Source: WHSW01 sp963722175 (GTDB lineage Bacteria; Actinomycetota; Thermoleophilia; Solirubrobacterales; 70-9). Taken from it: a DNA stretch of 64,000 bases. Positions 42,325-50,405 of the stretch are shown here, piece after piece. The notes beneath the pieces are model-generated. The model was not told where the DNA came from. It did not search any database and saw nothing but the letters and a program-made list of their open reading frames with translations. Numbering within the stretch: the first letter of the stretch is position 1; each line of letters starts with the position of its first letter. The stretch is taken from NCBI GenBank assembly GCA_963722175.1, contig CAVRKA010000005.1, positions 62,001 through 126,000 of the forward strand. The letters are read 5' to 3'. Made by a program: the position numbers and the translations under genes.

Positions 42325-43614
42325 ATGGGCAGGGCAGAATCGCGGCATGAAGCCGCCTCGCTCAAAGATCTACGTTCGCGCCGGGTGCAGGAGGCATTTT
42401 CGGAGCTTCCCGACCGCTATCTGGGCGCCCCGGACGCCTTCGACGCGACCTTCCAGATTCGCCTCGGCGACGTCGGCCGGACCTGGGAGGTGCGAACCGT
42501 AGGCGCCCGCTGCGAAGTCCGCCCCTCGCCGACCCGCAAGCCCGACGTCGTGATCGGCACCGACGCCTCGACCTGGCTCGCCCTGCGCGAGGGGCGCGCG
42601 TCGGGCCTCGACGCGTTCTCGAGACGACGCCTCTACGCCCGCGGCGATCTCGACCTGGCGCTCGGGTTCGAGGGCCTCTTCCACCTTCCGGGCGGCAGGG
42701 CTCCGCTACTCCGCATCGACGAGGTCGAGACCGGGCACGGCCGGATCACCACGCTGATCGCCGGCTCGGGCCCGGAGCACGTGATCTGCCTTCACGGGCT
42801 CGGCTCGAGCAAGTCCTCGTTCTTCGAGACGGTCGCCGCGCTCTCCCACGACCACACCGTCCACGCGATCGACCTGCCCGGGTTCGGCTCCTCGTCGAAG
42901 CCGGCCCGAGCGCCCTACAACGCGCTCTGGTTCGCCGGCGCGGTGCGCGCCTACATGGACGAGCTCGGCCTGGCCTCCGCCCACGTGATCGGCAACTCGA
43001 TGGGCGGCCGGATCGCGCTCGAGCTCGGCTTCTCCGCTCCGGAGCGGGTCCGCAGCCTCAGCCTGCTGGCTCCCGCGCTGGCCTTCGTGCGGCGGCGGCG
43101 CGAGCTGGTGCCCCTGGTCCGCCTGCTGCGGCCGGAGCTCGCGATGATCCCGCACCCGCTCAGCGAAGCCACGGTGCGATCGACGCTCGAGGGCCTGTTC
43201 GCGCGGCCCGAGCGCCTCGACCCGGAAACCGCCGAGATCGCGATCGAGGAGTTCCGTCGCAACTATCAGTCCCGCGCCGCCAGGATCGCCTTCTTCGCCG
43301 CGGCGCGCAACATCTACCTCGACGAGCCGCACGGGGAGGCGGGCTTCTACGCCCGCCTGGCCGAGCTCGAGCCGCCGGCGGTCTTCGTCTGGGGCGCCGA
43401 GGACTGGCTGATCCCGGCCGGGTTCGCCCGCCACGTCGAGCGCGCGCTCCCGCGGGCGCGCCAGGTGGTCCTCCCCGACTGCGGCCACGTCCCCCAGATC
43501 GAGCTGCCTGAGCAGACCAACCGGCTGATCCGCGAGCAGGTCGAGCCCGCCACCGGCGGCTCCCACACCCGCCGCCACCGCCTGCGGCGCCCGCTACTCC
43601 GCCGCGCCGTCTAG
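42325..43614 (+). CDS. SCP2-like sterol/lipid-binding domain fused to an alpha/beta hydrolase
   Basis: A 429-aa two-domain protein. Residues ~20-120 resemble an SCP2 lipid-binding domain (FQIRLGDVGRTWEV, then DVVIGTDASTWLALREG and DLDLALGFEGLF, which are SCP2 marks). Residues ~130-410 are an alpha/beta hydrolase: HGLGSSKSSFF, nucleophile in GNSMGGRIAL (~223-232), acid in VWGAEDWLIP and His in LPDCGHVPQIE. It may capture a lipid and hydrolyse it. TAGTCT lies 9 nt before the ATG. Its end overlaps the convergent acyl-CoA synthetase gene by 4 bp. Confidence 0.8.
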   Translation: MGRAESRHEAASLKDLRSRRVQEAFSELPDRYLGAPDAFDATFQIRLGDVGRTWEVRTVGARCEVRPSPTRKPDVVIGTDASTWLALREGRASGLDAFSRRRLYARGDLDLALGFEGLFHLPGGRAPLLRIDEVETGHGRITTLIAGSGPEHVICLHGLGSSKSSFFETVAALSHDHTVHAIDLPGFGSSSKPARAPYNALWFAGAVRAYMDELGLASAHVIGNSMGGRIALELGFSAPERVRSLSLLAPALAFVRRRRELVPLVRLLRPELAMIPHPLSEATVRSTLEGLFARPERLDPETAEIAIEEFRRNYQSRAARIAFFAAARNIYLDEPHGEAGFYARLAELEPPAVFVWGAEDWLIPAGFARHVERALPRARQVVLPDCGHVPQIELPEQTNRLIREQVEPATGGSHTRRHRLRRPLLRRAV

Positions 43615-45260
43615 GCGAGCTCGCGCTTCAGCACCTTGCCGGTCGCGTTGCGCGGCAGCGAGTCGAGGAACTCGACCTCGCGCGGCACCTTGTAGCGGGC
43701 CAGGTTCTCCTTCACGTAGGCCTTGACCTCGTCCTCGTCGAGCGCATCGTGCTCGCGGGGGACGACGAAGGCCTTCAGGCGCTGGCCGAACTCCTCGTCG
43801 TCGACGCCGATCACCGCGGCCTCCTTGACCTTGTCGTGGTGAGAGAGCAGATCCTCGACCTCGCGCGGGAAGACGTTCTCGCCGCCGGAGACGATCATCT
43901 CGTCGTCGCGGCCGTCGATGAACAGCCGGCCGTCCTCGTCGAAGTGGCCGACGTCTCCGGACGAGAGCAGGCCCTCGTAGACGTCCTTGCCACCGCCGCC
44001 GGTATAGCCCTCGAAGGCCATCTCGTTGCCGACGAAGACGCGGCCGGTCTCGCCCTCCGGGACCTCGCCCTTGCCCTCCTGGTCGACGATCTTGACCACC
44101 GTCCCGCGCGGCGGGAGCCCGGCGGTTCCGGGTGCGGCGCGCAGGTCCTCCGGCGTGGCGATCGTCGCCCAGGCGACCTCGGTGGAGCCGTAGAGGTTGT
44201 AGAGGTTGTCGCCGAACTCGTCCATCCACTTCTCGGCCAGCGGTCCGGGCAGCGCCGAGCCGCTCGCCGCGGTCACCCGGAGGCTCGGGAGCTCGTATTC
44301 GTCGAGCGTTTCCTCGGGGAGCTGGAGAGTCCGCTGCAGCATCACCGGGACGACGACGAGCGCGGTCGCCTCGTGCTTCTCGACCGCCTTCAGCGTCTCC
44401 TCGGGGTCGAACTTGCGTCGCAGGATGTAGGTCGAGTTGAGCGACAGCCCGAGCATGAAGTGCGCGAAACCCCAGGAGTGAAACAGCGGCGCGGCGATCA
44501 CGGTCCGTTCGCCGGCCCGCAGGGGGATGCGCGAGAACATCGCCGCCAGCGGGCTGAGCGTGTCGGGCTGGGCGCGCTGGGCGCCCTTCGGCGTCCCCGT
44601 CGTTCCCGAGGTGAGGATGATGAACCGGCTCGACTCGTCCGGGGGGTCGAGGTCGGCGTCGCCGGCCGATTCGATCAGCTCGCCGGTGGTCGGGTCGGAG
44701 CTCGACTCGCCCTCGCTCCAGGCGATGAATCGCTTCACGCCCTCCTTCGCCTCGCCGAGGAGGTCGGAGAACTCCTCGTCATAGATCAGCACCGCGGGAT
44801 CCTCGCGCTCCATCACGTCGATCAGCTGGGGCCCGGAGAACGCGGTGTTCATGTAGAGCGCGTTTGCCCCCAGCTTCGAGGCGGCCAGCGTGGCCTCGAT
44901 GAAACCGCGGTGGTTGCGAGCCATGATCGCGATCCCGTCGCCTTCCTCGACGCCCTCCTCGGCGAGCGCGCGAGCGAGCGCGTTCGAGCGCCGGTGCATG
45001 TCCTCGAAGGTCACCTCGCCGGCCTCGTCGATCACGATCAGGTCGTCGCCATGGGTGATCGCGGCCCCGGCGATCCCGGCCGCGGGGGACGGGCCCCAGC
45101 GGGCCAGCTCGCGCGCCACCCTGGCGAGCTTGTCGGGACGGATCGGGCGGATGATCCCCGCCCCGGCCAGCGTCCTCAGGTTGAACGGAACGTCGGGCAG
45201 CGGCCCGAGCGAGCCGAGCTTGACCTTGCGCGCGAGCGAGAGCGGATCGCGAAACTCCAT
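43611..45260 (-). CDS. Acyl-CoA synthetase / AMP-binding protein (FadD-like)
   Basis: A 549-aa ANL-superfamily enzyme that activates a carboxylate as acyl-AMP then acyl-CoA. ILTSGTTGTPKGAQR (~214-228) is the P-loop-like A3 motif, YNLYGSTEVAW (~355-365) A5, SGDVGHFDEDGRLFIDGRDD (~435-454) carries the A7/A8 region, and the terminal NATGKVLKREL has the catalytic Lys. A probable N-terminal hydrophobic patch near 30-45 may touch membrane. Substrate chain length cannot be read. TAGATT lies 12 nt before the ATG at 45260. Confidence 0.9.
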   Translation of the reverse strand: MEFRDPLSLARKVKLGSLGPLPDVPFNLRTLAGAGIIRPIRPDKLARVARELARWGPSPAAGIAGAAITHGDDLIVIDEAGEVTFEDMHRRSNALARALAEEGVEEGDGIAIMARNHRGFIEATLAASKLGANALYMNTAFSGPQLIDVMEREDPAVLIYDEEFSDLLGEAKEGVKRFIAWSEGESSSDPTTGELIESAGDADLDPPDESSRFIILTSGTTGTPKGAQRAQPDTLSPLAAMFSRIPLRAGERTVIAAPLFHSWGFAHFMLGLSLNSTYILRRKFDPEETLKAVEKHEATALVVVPVMLQRTLQLPEETLDEYELPSLRVTAASGSALPGPLAEKWMDEFGDNLYNLYGSTEVAWATIATPEDLRAAPGTAGLPPRGTVVKIVDQEGKGEVPEGETGRVFVGNEMAFEGYTGGGGKDVYEGLLSSGDVGHFDEDGRLFIDGRDDEMIVSGGENVFPREVEDLLSHHDKVKEAAVIGVDDEEFGQRLKAFVVPREHDALDEDEVKAYVKENLARYKVPREVEFLDSLPRNATGKVLKRELA

Positions 45261-45275
45261 CAGCAGACAGGAAAT

Positions 45276-45746
45276 CTATTCGGGACCGGCATCGACGAGC
45301 GCCACTGCAAGCGCGGCAATACCCTCGCCGCGACCGACGAACCCCATTCCCTCGTTGGTCGTCGCCTTGACGCTCACCGGTGCCCCGAGCGTCTCGGCCA
45401 GGTTGCGCTCGATCTCGCTCCGGTACGGACCGAGCTGCGGCGCCTCGCAGATCACGGTCGCGTCGACGTTGGCGACCGGGCCGCCGATCATCCCGACGAC
45501 GGTCCGCAGCAGGTCGAGCGAGTCGGCGTCGCGCCACTGCTCCTCGCCGGGCGGGAAGTGGGTACCGAGGTCGCCGAGCCCGGCGGCGCCGAGCAGCGCG
45601 TCGATCACCGCGTGGGTGAGCACATCCGCGTCGGAATGGCCCTCGAGCCCGGCGTCATGCTCGATCACGACCCCGCCGAGCAGCAGCGGCCGATCGGCGC
45701 CGAAGCGGTGGCTGTCGTAGCCGATCCCGACCCGGCCGCCCGTCAC
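45276..45746 (-). CDS. ispF: 2-C-methyl-D-erythritol 2,4-cyclodiphosphate synthase
   Basis: A 156-aa enzyme of the MEP isoprenoid pathway, cyclising CDP-ME 2-phosphate. The zinc-binding start VGIGYDSHRF (6-15), EGHSDADVLTHAVIDALLGA (~40-59) and the TTNEGMGFVGRGEGIAA end are all intact; length is exact for the family. GTG at 45746 overlaps the PHP phosphatase stop by 4 bp. ispD, its usual partner, is 2 kb away across inserted genes. Confidence 0.95.
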   Translation of the reverse strand: MTGGRVGIGYDSHRFGADRPLLLGGVVIEHDAGLEGHSDADVLTHAVIDALLGAAGLGDLGTHFPPGEEQWRDADSLDLLRTVVGMIGGPVANVDATVICEAPQLGPYRSEIERNLAETLGAPVSVKATTNEGMGFVGRGEGIAALAVALVDAGPE

Positions 45747-46567
45747 CCCAGCGGCTCCAGGCGGCGCTCGCGATTCGCGAAAACGCAGATCTCGTCGACT
45801 CCCCAGCCGCGCATCGTCTCCACCGCGCGATCGTATTGGTGGCCGACGTCCTCGGGCACGTGGGCGTCGGAGGAGAGCGCGAACACCGCCCCGGCGTCGA
45901 CGCACATCTCGGCAAACGCGTCGGACGGGTAGAGCTCGTCGACGGGCTTGCGCCAGCCGGCGGTCGAGACCTCGACCGCGATCCCGGTCTCCGCAATCGC
46001 CTCGATCGCCGGCTCGTAATGGAAGCGGACGTCGCGCTCGGGCTGCGGTCGACCGTGGCCCCAGTACTTGACCAGGTCGGGGTGGGCGAGGATGTCGTAG
46101 AGGCCGCTGCGGGCCGTCTCGGCGATCACCTCGAAGTACCGCCGCCAGATCTTGTCCGGATCGGTCTCCCCCCGCCAGACGTCGTAGTCGTCCCAATCGA
46201 CCGCCGCGGCGCCGACGAAGTGGACCGAGCCCACCACGTAGTCGAGCTCGTAGGCGTCGAGGACGGTGGCGATCCGGTCCTCCCGGCCGGGGACGAAGTC
46301 CATCTCGATTCCTAGCTTCAGGGGGGTGGAGCGGACGAACTCGCAGTAGGCACCGAGGTCGTCGCGGGCGTTCTCGCGCCAGAACGGGTGATCCCAGATC
46401 TCGAGCGCCTCGGTGAACCGGTGGATGTGCTCCGAGACCCCGAGCTCGGCGATCCTCGCCTCCCCCGCCACCTCCAGGTACCGGCCGACGTTCGCCTCGG
46501 TGAAGTGCTCGGCCGCCGACGCCTCGGGGTCGTCCGGGCGCAGGTGCAGGTGATAGTCGGTGAGCAC
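45743..46567 (-). CDS. PHP-domain phosphatase (histidinol-phosphatase HisK-like)
   Basis: A 274-aa trinuclear-metal phosphoesterase. Metal-binding motifs in order: DYHLH (4-8), SEHIHRF, GIEMDF, VGSVHF, LAHPDLV and SSDAHVPEDVG. This is the HisK-type layout (histidinol phosphate to histidinol), but no other his gene is near, so another phosphate ester is possible. The GTG at 46567 puts LTDYHLHLR at the usual N-terminus and has TACGCT 6 nt upstream; an ATG at 46600 would overlap the divergent gene's start. Confidence 0.88.
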   Translation of the reverse strand: MLTDYHLHLRPDDPEASAAEHFTEANVGRYLEVAGEARIAELGVSEHIHRFTEALEIWDHPFWRENARDDLGAYCEFVRSTPLKLGIEMDFVPGREDRIATVLDAYELDYVVGSVHFVGAAAVDWDDYDVWRGETDPDKIWRRYFEVIAETARSGLYDILAHPDLVKYWGHGRPQPERDVRFHYEPAIEAIAETGIAVEVSTAGWRKPVDELYPSDAFAEMCVDAGAVFALSSDAHVPEDVGHQYDRAVETMRGWGVDEICVFANRERRLEPLG

Positions 46568-46573
46568 CGCCTG

Positions 46574-46579
46574 AGCGTA
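46574..46579 (-). promoter_or_regulatory. -10 element (TANNNT) for the PHP phosphatase-ispF pair, leaderless start
   Basis: TACGCT on the minus strand ends 6 nt before the GTG at 46567. A plus-strand TAGATA (46578-46583) for the divergent DUF389 gene overlaps it. Confidence 0.45.
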
Positions 46580-46591
46580 GATACTTGTCCC

Positions 46592-47614
46592 ATGGTCCAT
46601 ATGCGGATCGTTGTGCCCGCGTATCAATCGGGCCACGTGCTCGACCTGCTCGAGCACTCCCCGTCGGCGTGCAACGTGATCTTCCTCGAGCGCGCGGCCC
46701 GCAAGCCGGAGGGCGACGTGATCCTCTGCGACGTCGCCCGCGAGGACGCGAGCGTGATCGTCTCCGACCTGCGCGAGCTCGACGTCGACACGGAGGGCTC
46801 GATCGCGATCGAGCACATCGACTCGGCGATCTCGACGTTCGCCACGGCGGCCGAGGCGGCCGCCGAGGGCAGCCCGGGCGACGCGGTGATCTGGGAGGAG
46901 GTCGAGTCGCGGACCTCGGAGAACACCGAGCTGAACGCCGTCTTCCTCGCCTTCTTCGCGCTCGCCTGCATGATCGCGGCGGTCGGGATCTTCCTCGACT
47001 CGCCGATCCTGATCGTCGGCGCGATGATCGTCGGCCCCGAGTTCGGCCCGCTTGCCGGGCTGTGCGTCGCCCTTGTCCAGCGGCGTCGCGACGTCGCAAA
47101 GCGCTCGCTGAAGGCGCTCGTGATCGGGTTTCCGGTCGGGATCACCGCCGCCTTTCTGTTTTCCCTTGCGGTTCGCGCCACGGACCTCACCCCCGACGGC
47201 TTCACCGTCTCCGACCATCCGCTCACTGACTTCATCTCGCACCCGGACGCGTTCTCGTTCATCGTCGCCTACATCGCCGGCGTCGCCGGGGTGCTGTCGT
47301 TGACCTCGGCGAAGTCGGGGGCGTTGATCGGCGTCCTCGTCTCGGTGACCACGATCCCGGCCGCCGCCAACATCGGTGTCGCCGCCGCCTACGGCGAGTG
47401 GTCGGAGTGGCGCGGCGCGATGCTCCAGCTCTCCCTCAACCTCTTCGCGATCGTGCTCGCCGGCGTCGGCACCCTGTTCATCCAGCGACGGATCTACACC
47501 CGCCGGCGCCGTGACCACCTCCACGACGACGCGCGGGCGCAGGCGGGCCTGCCGATCGGCCACAGCCGCCGCGTCGGCAGCGCCACCTACAAGTCCCCAC
47601 CGGCCCCGGAATGA
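46592..47614 (+). CDS. DUF389 (TIGR00341) family membrane protein
   Basis: A 340-aa protein with a cytoplasmic N-terminal domain of about 110 residues (RIVVPAYQSGHVLDLLE) and a membrane domain of six or so helices from about 122 on, including ILIVGAMIVGPEFGPLAGL (~143-161) and FIVAYIAGVAGVLSLTSAKSG, the family signature. Function is unknown; no transport substrate is established. ATG at 46592 has TAGATA 8 nt upstream; ATG at 46601 is the alternative. A 52-aa gene overlaps its stop. Confidence 0.85.
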   Translation: MVHMRIVVPAYQSGHVLDLLEHSPSACNVIFLERAARKPEGDVILCDVAREDASVIVSDLRELDVDTEGSIAIEHIDSAISTFATAAEAAAEGSPGDAVIWEEVESRTSENTELNAVFLAFFALACMIAAVGIFLDSPILIVGAMIVGPEFGPLAGLCVALVQRRRDVAKRSLKALVIGFPVGITAAFLFSLAVRATDLTPDGFTVSDHPLTDFISHPDAFSFIVAYIAGVAGVLSLTSAKSGALIGVLVSVTTIPAAANIGVAAAYGEWSEWRGAMLQLSLNLFAIVLAGVGTLFIQRRIYTRRRRDHLHDDARAQAGLPIGHSRRVGSATYKSPPAPE

Positions 47615-47769
47615 GCCGCACCGCCTCAGACCTCCTCGCCCTGACGGTGGCCTTCGCCGCCGGCACCGCGATCGCGGCCGCGTTCGGCGCGGCGAACTTC
47701 GGCACGGCGCTGACGTTCGGGGAGCTGGCGTTCATGGGGACGTTGATGTGGGTTCTGTTGCGTGAGTAG
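47611..47769 (+). CDS. Small hydrophobic protein (52 aa)
   Basis: An ATG overlapping the DUF389 stop (ATGA) opens 52 codons ending TAG at 47767-47769. The product has two hydrophobic stretches (LLALTVAFAAGTAIAAAFGA and ELAFMGTLMWVLL), consistent with a small membrane subunit or companion. Tight coupling and membrane-like composition support a real gene; there is no recognisable family. Confidence 0.6.
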   Translation: MSRTASDLLALTVAFAAGTAIAAAFGAANFGTALTFGELAFMGTLMWVLLRE

Positions 47770-47806
47770 GTTCGAGGCGTTTTTGCTGGGTGGGGGTGGC
47801 CCGGGT

Positions 47807-47857
47807 TGAATCGATCGGTCCGGCATCCAACTGTTGGATGCGAAACCGATTGATTCA
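47807..47857. terminator. Long hairpin between the DUF389 unit and ispD
   Basis: Outer arms TGAATCGATCGGT and ACCGATTGATTCA pair with one mismatch, and the inner GCATCCAA/TTGGATGC pairs perfectly around CTG. It lies between converging transcripts and includes the ispD stop codon. Confidence 0.65.
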
Positions 47858-48535
47858 GCGGAGGAGCGCCTCGGCGAGGCGCAGGTCGGCGGGCGTCGTG
47901 ACCTTGAGGTTCGACGCGCCCGTCTCGTGCACCAACACCCTCCCTCCACCTGCTTCGACCAACGCCGCGTCGTCCGTCGCGGCCGATGTGTCCCCATCGT
48001 GCACGGCCCGCAACACGTCCGCCCGGAACACCTGCGGCGTCTGTGCCGCCCACAACCCCTCGCGGTCCCGGGTGCCCTCGATCAAATCTCCCTCCCCCAC
48101 CTGCTTCAAGGTGTCGGCCACCGGCGCCGCCGCGATCACTCCCGCGGCGTCCGGATCGCCCGCCAACCGGGCGACCAGAGCATCCACCAGCGCCCCGGTC
48201 ACGAGCGGCCGCGCCGCGTCGTGGACGGCGACGATCTCGGCCCGCGCCGGGACCTCGGCGAGGGCGTGGCCGACCGACGCGGCGCGGGTCTCGCCGCCGC
48301 CGACGACGATCGGGTGGAAGGCGCCCGGCTCGTCCGGCCTCCCGGCGATCTGGCCCGCGATCCGCTCGAGCTCCTGCTCGTGACCGGGCGGCGCCGCGAT
48401 CACCACCACCGTGACGCTCGCCGCGGCACGCATCGCCGCCAGCGACCACGCGACGAGCGGTCGGCCCCCCAGCTCGACCAAAGCCTTCGGGCCGCCGGCT
48501 CCGAGCCTCTCTCCGGAGCCGGCGGCCGCGATCAC
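47855..48535 (-). CDS. ispD: 2-C-methyl-D-erythritol 4-phosphate cytidylyltransferase
   Basis: A 226-aa MEP-pathway nucleotidyltransferase making CDP-methylerythritol. VIAAAGSGERLGAGGPKAL at the N-terminus is the CTP-binding loop with the conserved Lys, followed by VGGGETRAASV, VAVHDAARPLV (~101-111) and QTPQVFRADVL. The GTG at 48535 lies 28 bp downstream of carD; the first strand might extend a few residues further upstream in frame. carD-ispD-ispF order is conserved in actinobacteria, here split by the PHP and DUF389 genes. Confidence 0.94.
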   Translation of the reverse strand: MIAAAGSGERLGAGGPKALVELGGRPLVAWSLAAMRAAASVTVVVIAAPPGHEQELERIAGQIAGRPDEPGAFHPIVVGGGETRAASVGHALAEVPARAEIVAVHDAARPLVTGALVDALVARLAGDPDAAGVIAAAPVADTLKQVGEGDLIEGTRDREGLWAAQTPQVFRADVLRAVHDGDTSAATDDAALVEAGGGRVLVHETGASNLKVTTPADLRLAEALLR

Positions 48536-48563
48536 CGCGGCTGCGTGCTGCGCCGCGGGCGTA

Positions 48564-49073
48564 TCAGGCGGGGGCGGTGGCGCCGAAGCGCTCCTCCAGC
48601 AACCCGTCGATGTACTCCTCGGCCCCGTCCTCGTCCTTGTCGAGGGCGTACATGAACTCCGAGGCGAGGATCTTCTTCGCCCGCGTGTACATCTGCTTCT
48701 CGCCGGTCGAGAGGCCCTTCTCCCACTCGCGGATCGCGAGGTTGCGGACGACCTCGGCGAGCTCGTACACGTCGCCGGTCTTGATCTTCTCGCGGTTGTA
48801 CTTGAACCTGCGGTTCCAGTTCTTCGGCATCTCCGACACGTCGCCGGTGAGCACGTCGATCACCCGCCGGACGGCGTCCTCATCGATCACCCGGCGCAGA
48901 CCCGCCACATGGGCGTTCTCGCACGGGACCATCACGGTCATGTCGTTATGCAGGATCTTGATCGTCAGGTAATCCTTCGACTCGCCCATCATGTCGCGCG
49001 ATTCCCGCTTCAGGACAACGCCCGCCCCGTGGTGGGGGTAGACGACGTTGTCGCCGACCTGAAACTCGCACAC
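48564..49073 (-). CDS. carD: CarD-family RNA polymerase-binding transcription regulator
   Basis: A 169-aa CarD. The N-terminal RNAP-interaction Tudor-like domain is FQVGDNVVYPHHGAG (4-18) to ~60; the C-terminal helical DNA-binding domain includes WNRRFKYNREKIKTGD and LSTGEKQMYTRAKKIL. CarD stabilises open complexes at rRNA and other promoters. The GTG at 49073 matches family starts. In frame upstream, GAGGAGG (49139-49145) is followed after 5 nt by ATC at 49133, which would add 20 acidic residues (VEEPVLEDLEDL); this alternative is worth checking. Confidence 0.94.
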   Translation of the reverse strand: MCEFQVGDNVVYPHHGAGVVLKRESRDMMGESKDYLTIKILHNDMTVMVPCENAHVAGLRRVIDEDAVRRVIDVLTGDVSEMPKNWNRRFKYNREKIKTGDVYELAEVVRNLAIREWEKGLSTGEKQMYTRAKKILASEFMYALDKDEDGAEEYIDGLLEERFGATAPA

Positions 49074-49178
49074 GTGTGGGGCGAGGTCCTCGAGGTCCTC
49101 GAGAACCGGCTCCTCTACTGCTGTCTCTGCGATGTCCGCCTCCTCAAATAGCGACGGCCGCCGGTGCGGCCGCCCGTT

Positions 49179-50282
49179 TCACCTGTACCGGTCGACGATG
49201 TCGACCTCCTGCAACCTGCGGATGCCCTCGCGAATCTCCTTCGCGCGGGCCTCTCCCACCCCGTCGACGGCCTCCAGCTCGTCGTCCGAGGCCCCGAGTA
49301 GCGATTCGAGATCGCCGAAGTGGTGGACCACCTTCTGCGCCAGCAGGCGCGGCAGTCGCGGGACCCCCGAAAGCGCGCGGTAGCCGCGCGGGGTGACCCC
49401 GAAGTCGAGCGTGTTGACCTTGCGGTCGTAGCCGAGCAACTCGGCGAGCCGGCCGAAATCGAGCAGCTCGGTGTGCTCGAGCTCCGCGAGCTCGCCGAGG
49501 ACCCGTTCGATCGTCTGCTCGGAATCGCTGACGCTGTAATCGCGCACCAGCGCGGCGCGCTCGCCCATCACCCCGACGACGGAGTCCTCGAGCTGCATCT
49601 CGATCAGCCGCCCCTCGGTGCCCAGCTCGATGATGTAGCGCTCGACCTCGGTCGCCATCCGGGTGACCAGCTCCGCCCGCTGGAGCACCGAGAGCACGTC
49701 GTAGAGGACGACGCCGCCGGCGAACTCGAGCGCGGTCAGCCGGACGGCCACCTGGTCGAGACGGGCGCGGTACTTCTCCAGCGTCGCCAGGCCCTGGTTC
49801 GCCTTCGAGAGCACCGTCGGGATGTCCTCGAGGATGTACTTGATCCCCTCGACGTAGAGCGAGACGACGTCGCGCCGCTGGGAGATCGCGATCACCAGAG
49901 CCTTGGTCTGCTTCGAGACGCGCTCGGCGGTCCGATGGCGGGTTCCGGTCTCCATCGAGAGGATCGTCGGGTCCGGCATCAGCTGCACGTTCGCCCAGAG
50001 GATCTTCTCGGCGGACGGCGGCATCACGATCGCGCCATCCATCTTCGCCACCTGGTAGAGCAGGCCGGGCGTGTAGTCGACGTCGAGCTTCAGCCCTCCC
50101 GAGAACAGGTAGGAGACCTCGTCGGCCTCGGCCACCACGATCAGGCCGCCGGTCCGCGCGTGGATGATGTTGTCGATCCCCTCGCGTAGCGGCGTGCCCG
50201 GGGCGACGGTGTCGAGGGCCCGTAGGAGCCGGGGATCCTGCCGTGACTCCAGCTCGCTCAACTCGTCCCCGGGGTGCTGCAC
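49179..50282 (-). CDS. disA: DNA integrity scanning diadenylate cyclase DisA
   Basis: A 367-aa enzyme making c-di-AMP from two ATP while scanning DNA for branched structures. The DAC domain (about 15-150) has the MDGAIV and GTRHRTAERVS (RHR) motifs. A helical spine follows (~150-290), and a C-terminal HhH domain (LLGASDDELEAVDGVGEARA) binds DNA. The GTG at 50282 is directly preceded by an in-frame stop, fixing the start. It lies downstream of radA, its usual neighbour and inhibitor. Confidence 0.96.
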   Translation of the reverse strand: MQHPGDELSELESRQDPRLLRALDTVAPGTPLREGIDNIIHARTGGLIVVAEADEVSYLFSGGLKLDVDYTPGLLYQVAKMDGAIVMPPSAEKILWANVQLMPDPTILSMETGTRHRTAERVSKQTKALVIAISQRRDVVSLYVEGIKYILEDIPTVLSKANQGLATLEKYRARLDQVAVRLTALEFAGGVVLYDVLSVLQRAELVTRMATEVERYIIELGTEGRLIEMQLEDSVVGVMGERAALVRDYSVSDSEQTIERVLGELAELEHTELLDFGRLAELLGYDRKVNTLDFGVTPRGYRALSGVPRLPRLLAQKVVHHFGDLESLLGASDDELEAVDGVGEARAKEIREGIRRLQEVDIVDRYR

Positions 50283-50405
50283 CTACTCATGATGGCAAAA
50301 GGCCTGCTGGCCGGGTATCCAGGGCAATTCCGTGTGGAGAGGTAGGAATGGTGGTTGTCAAGCACGCCGGTCGGCCGGCGCCGGGTTACGCGCCCTGGGG
50401 CACGG

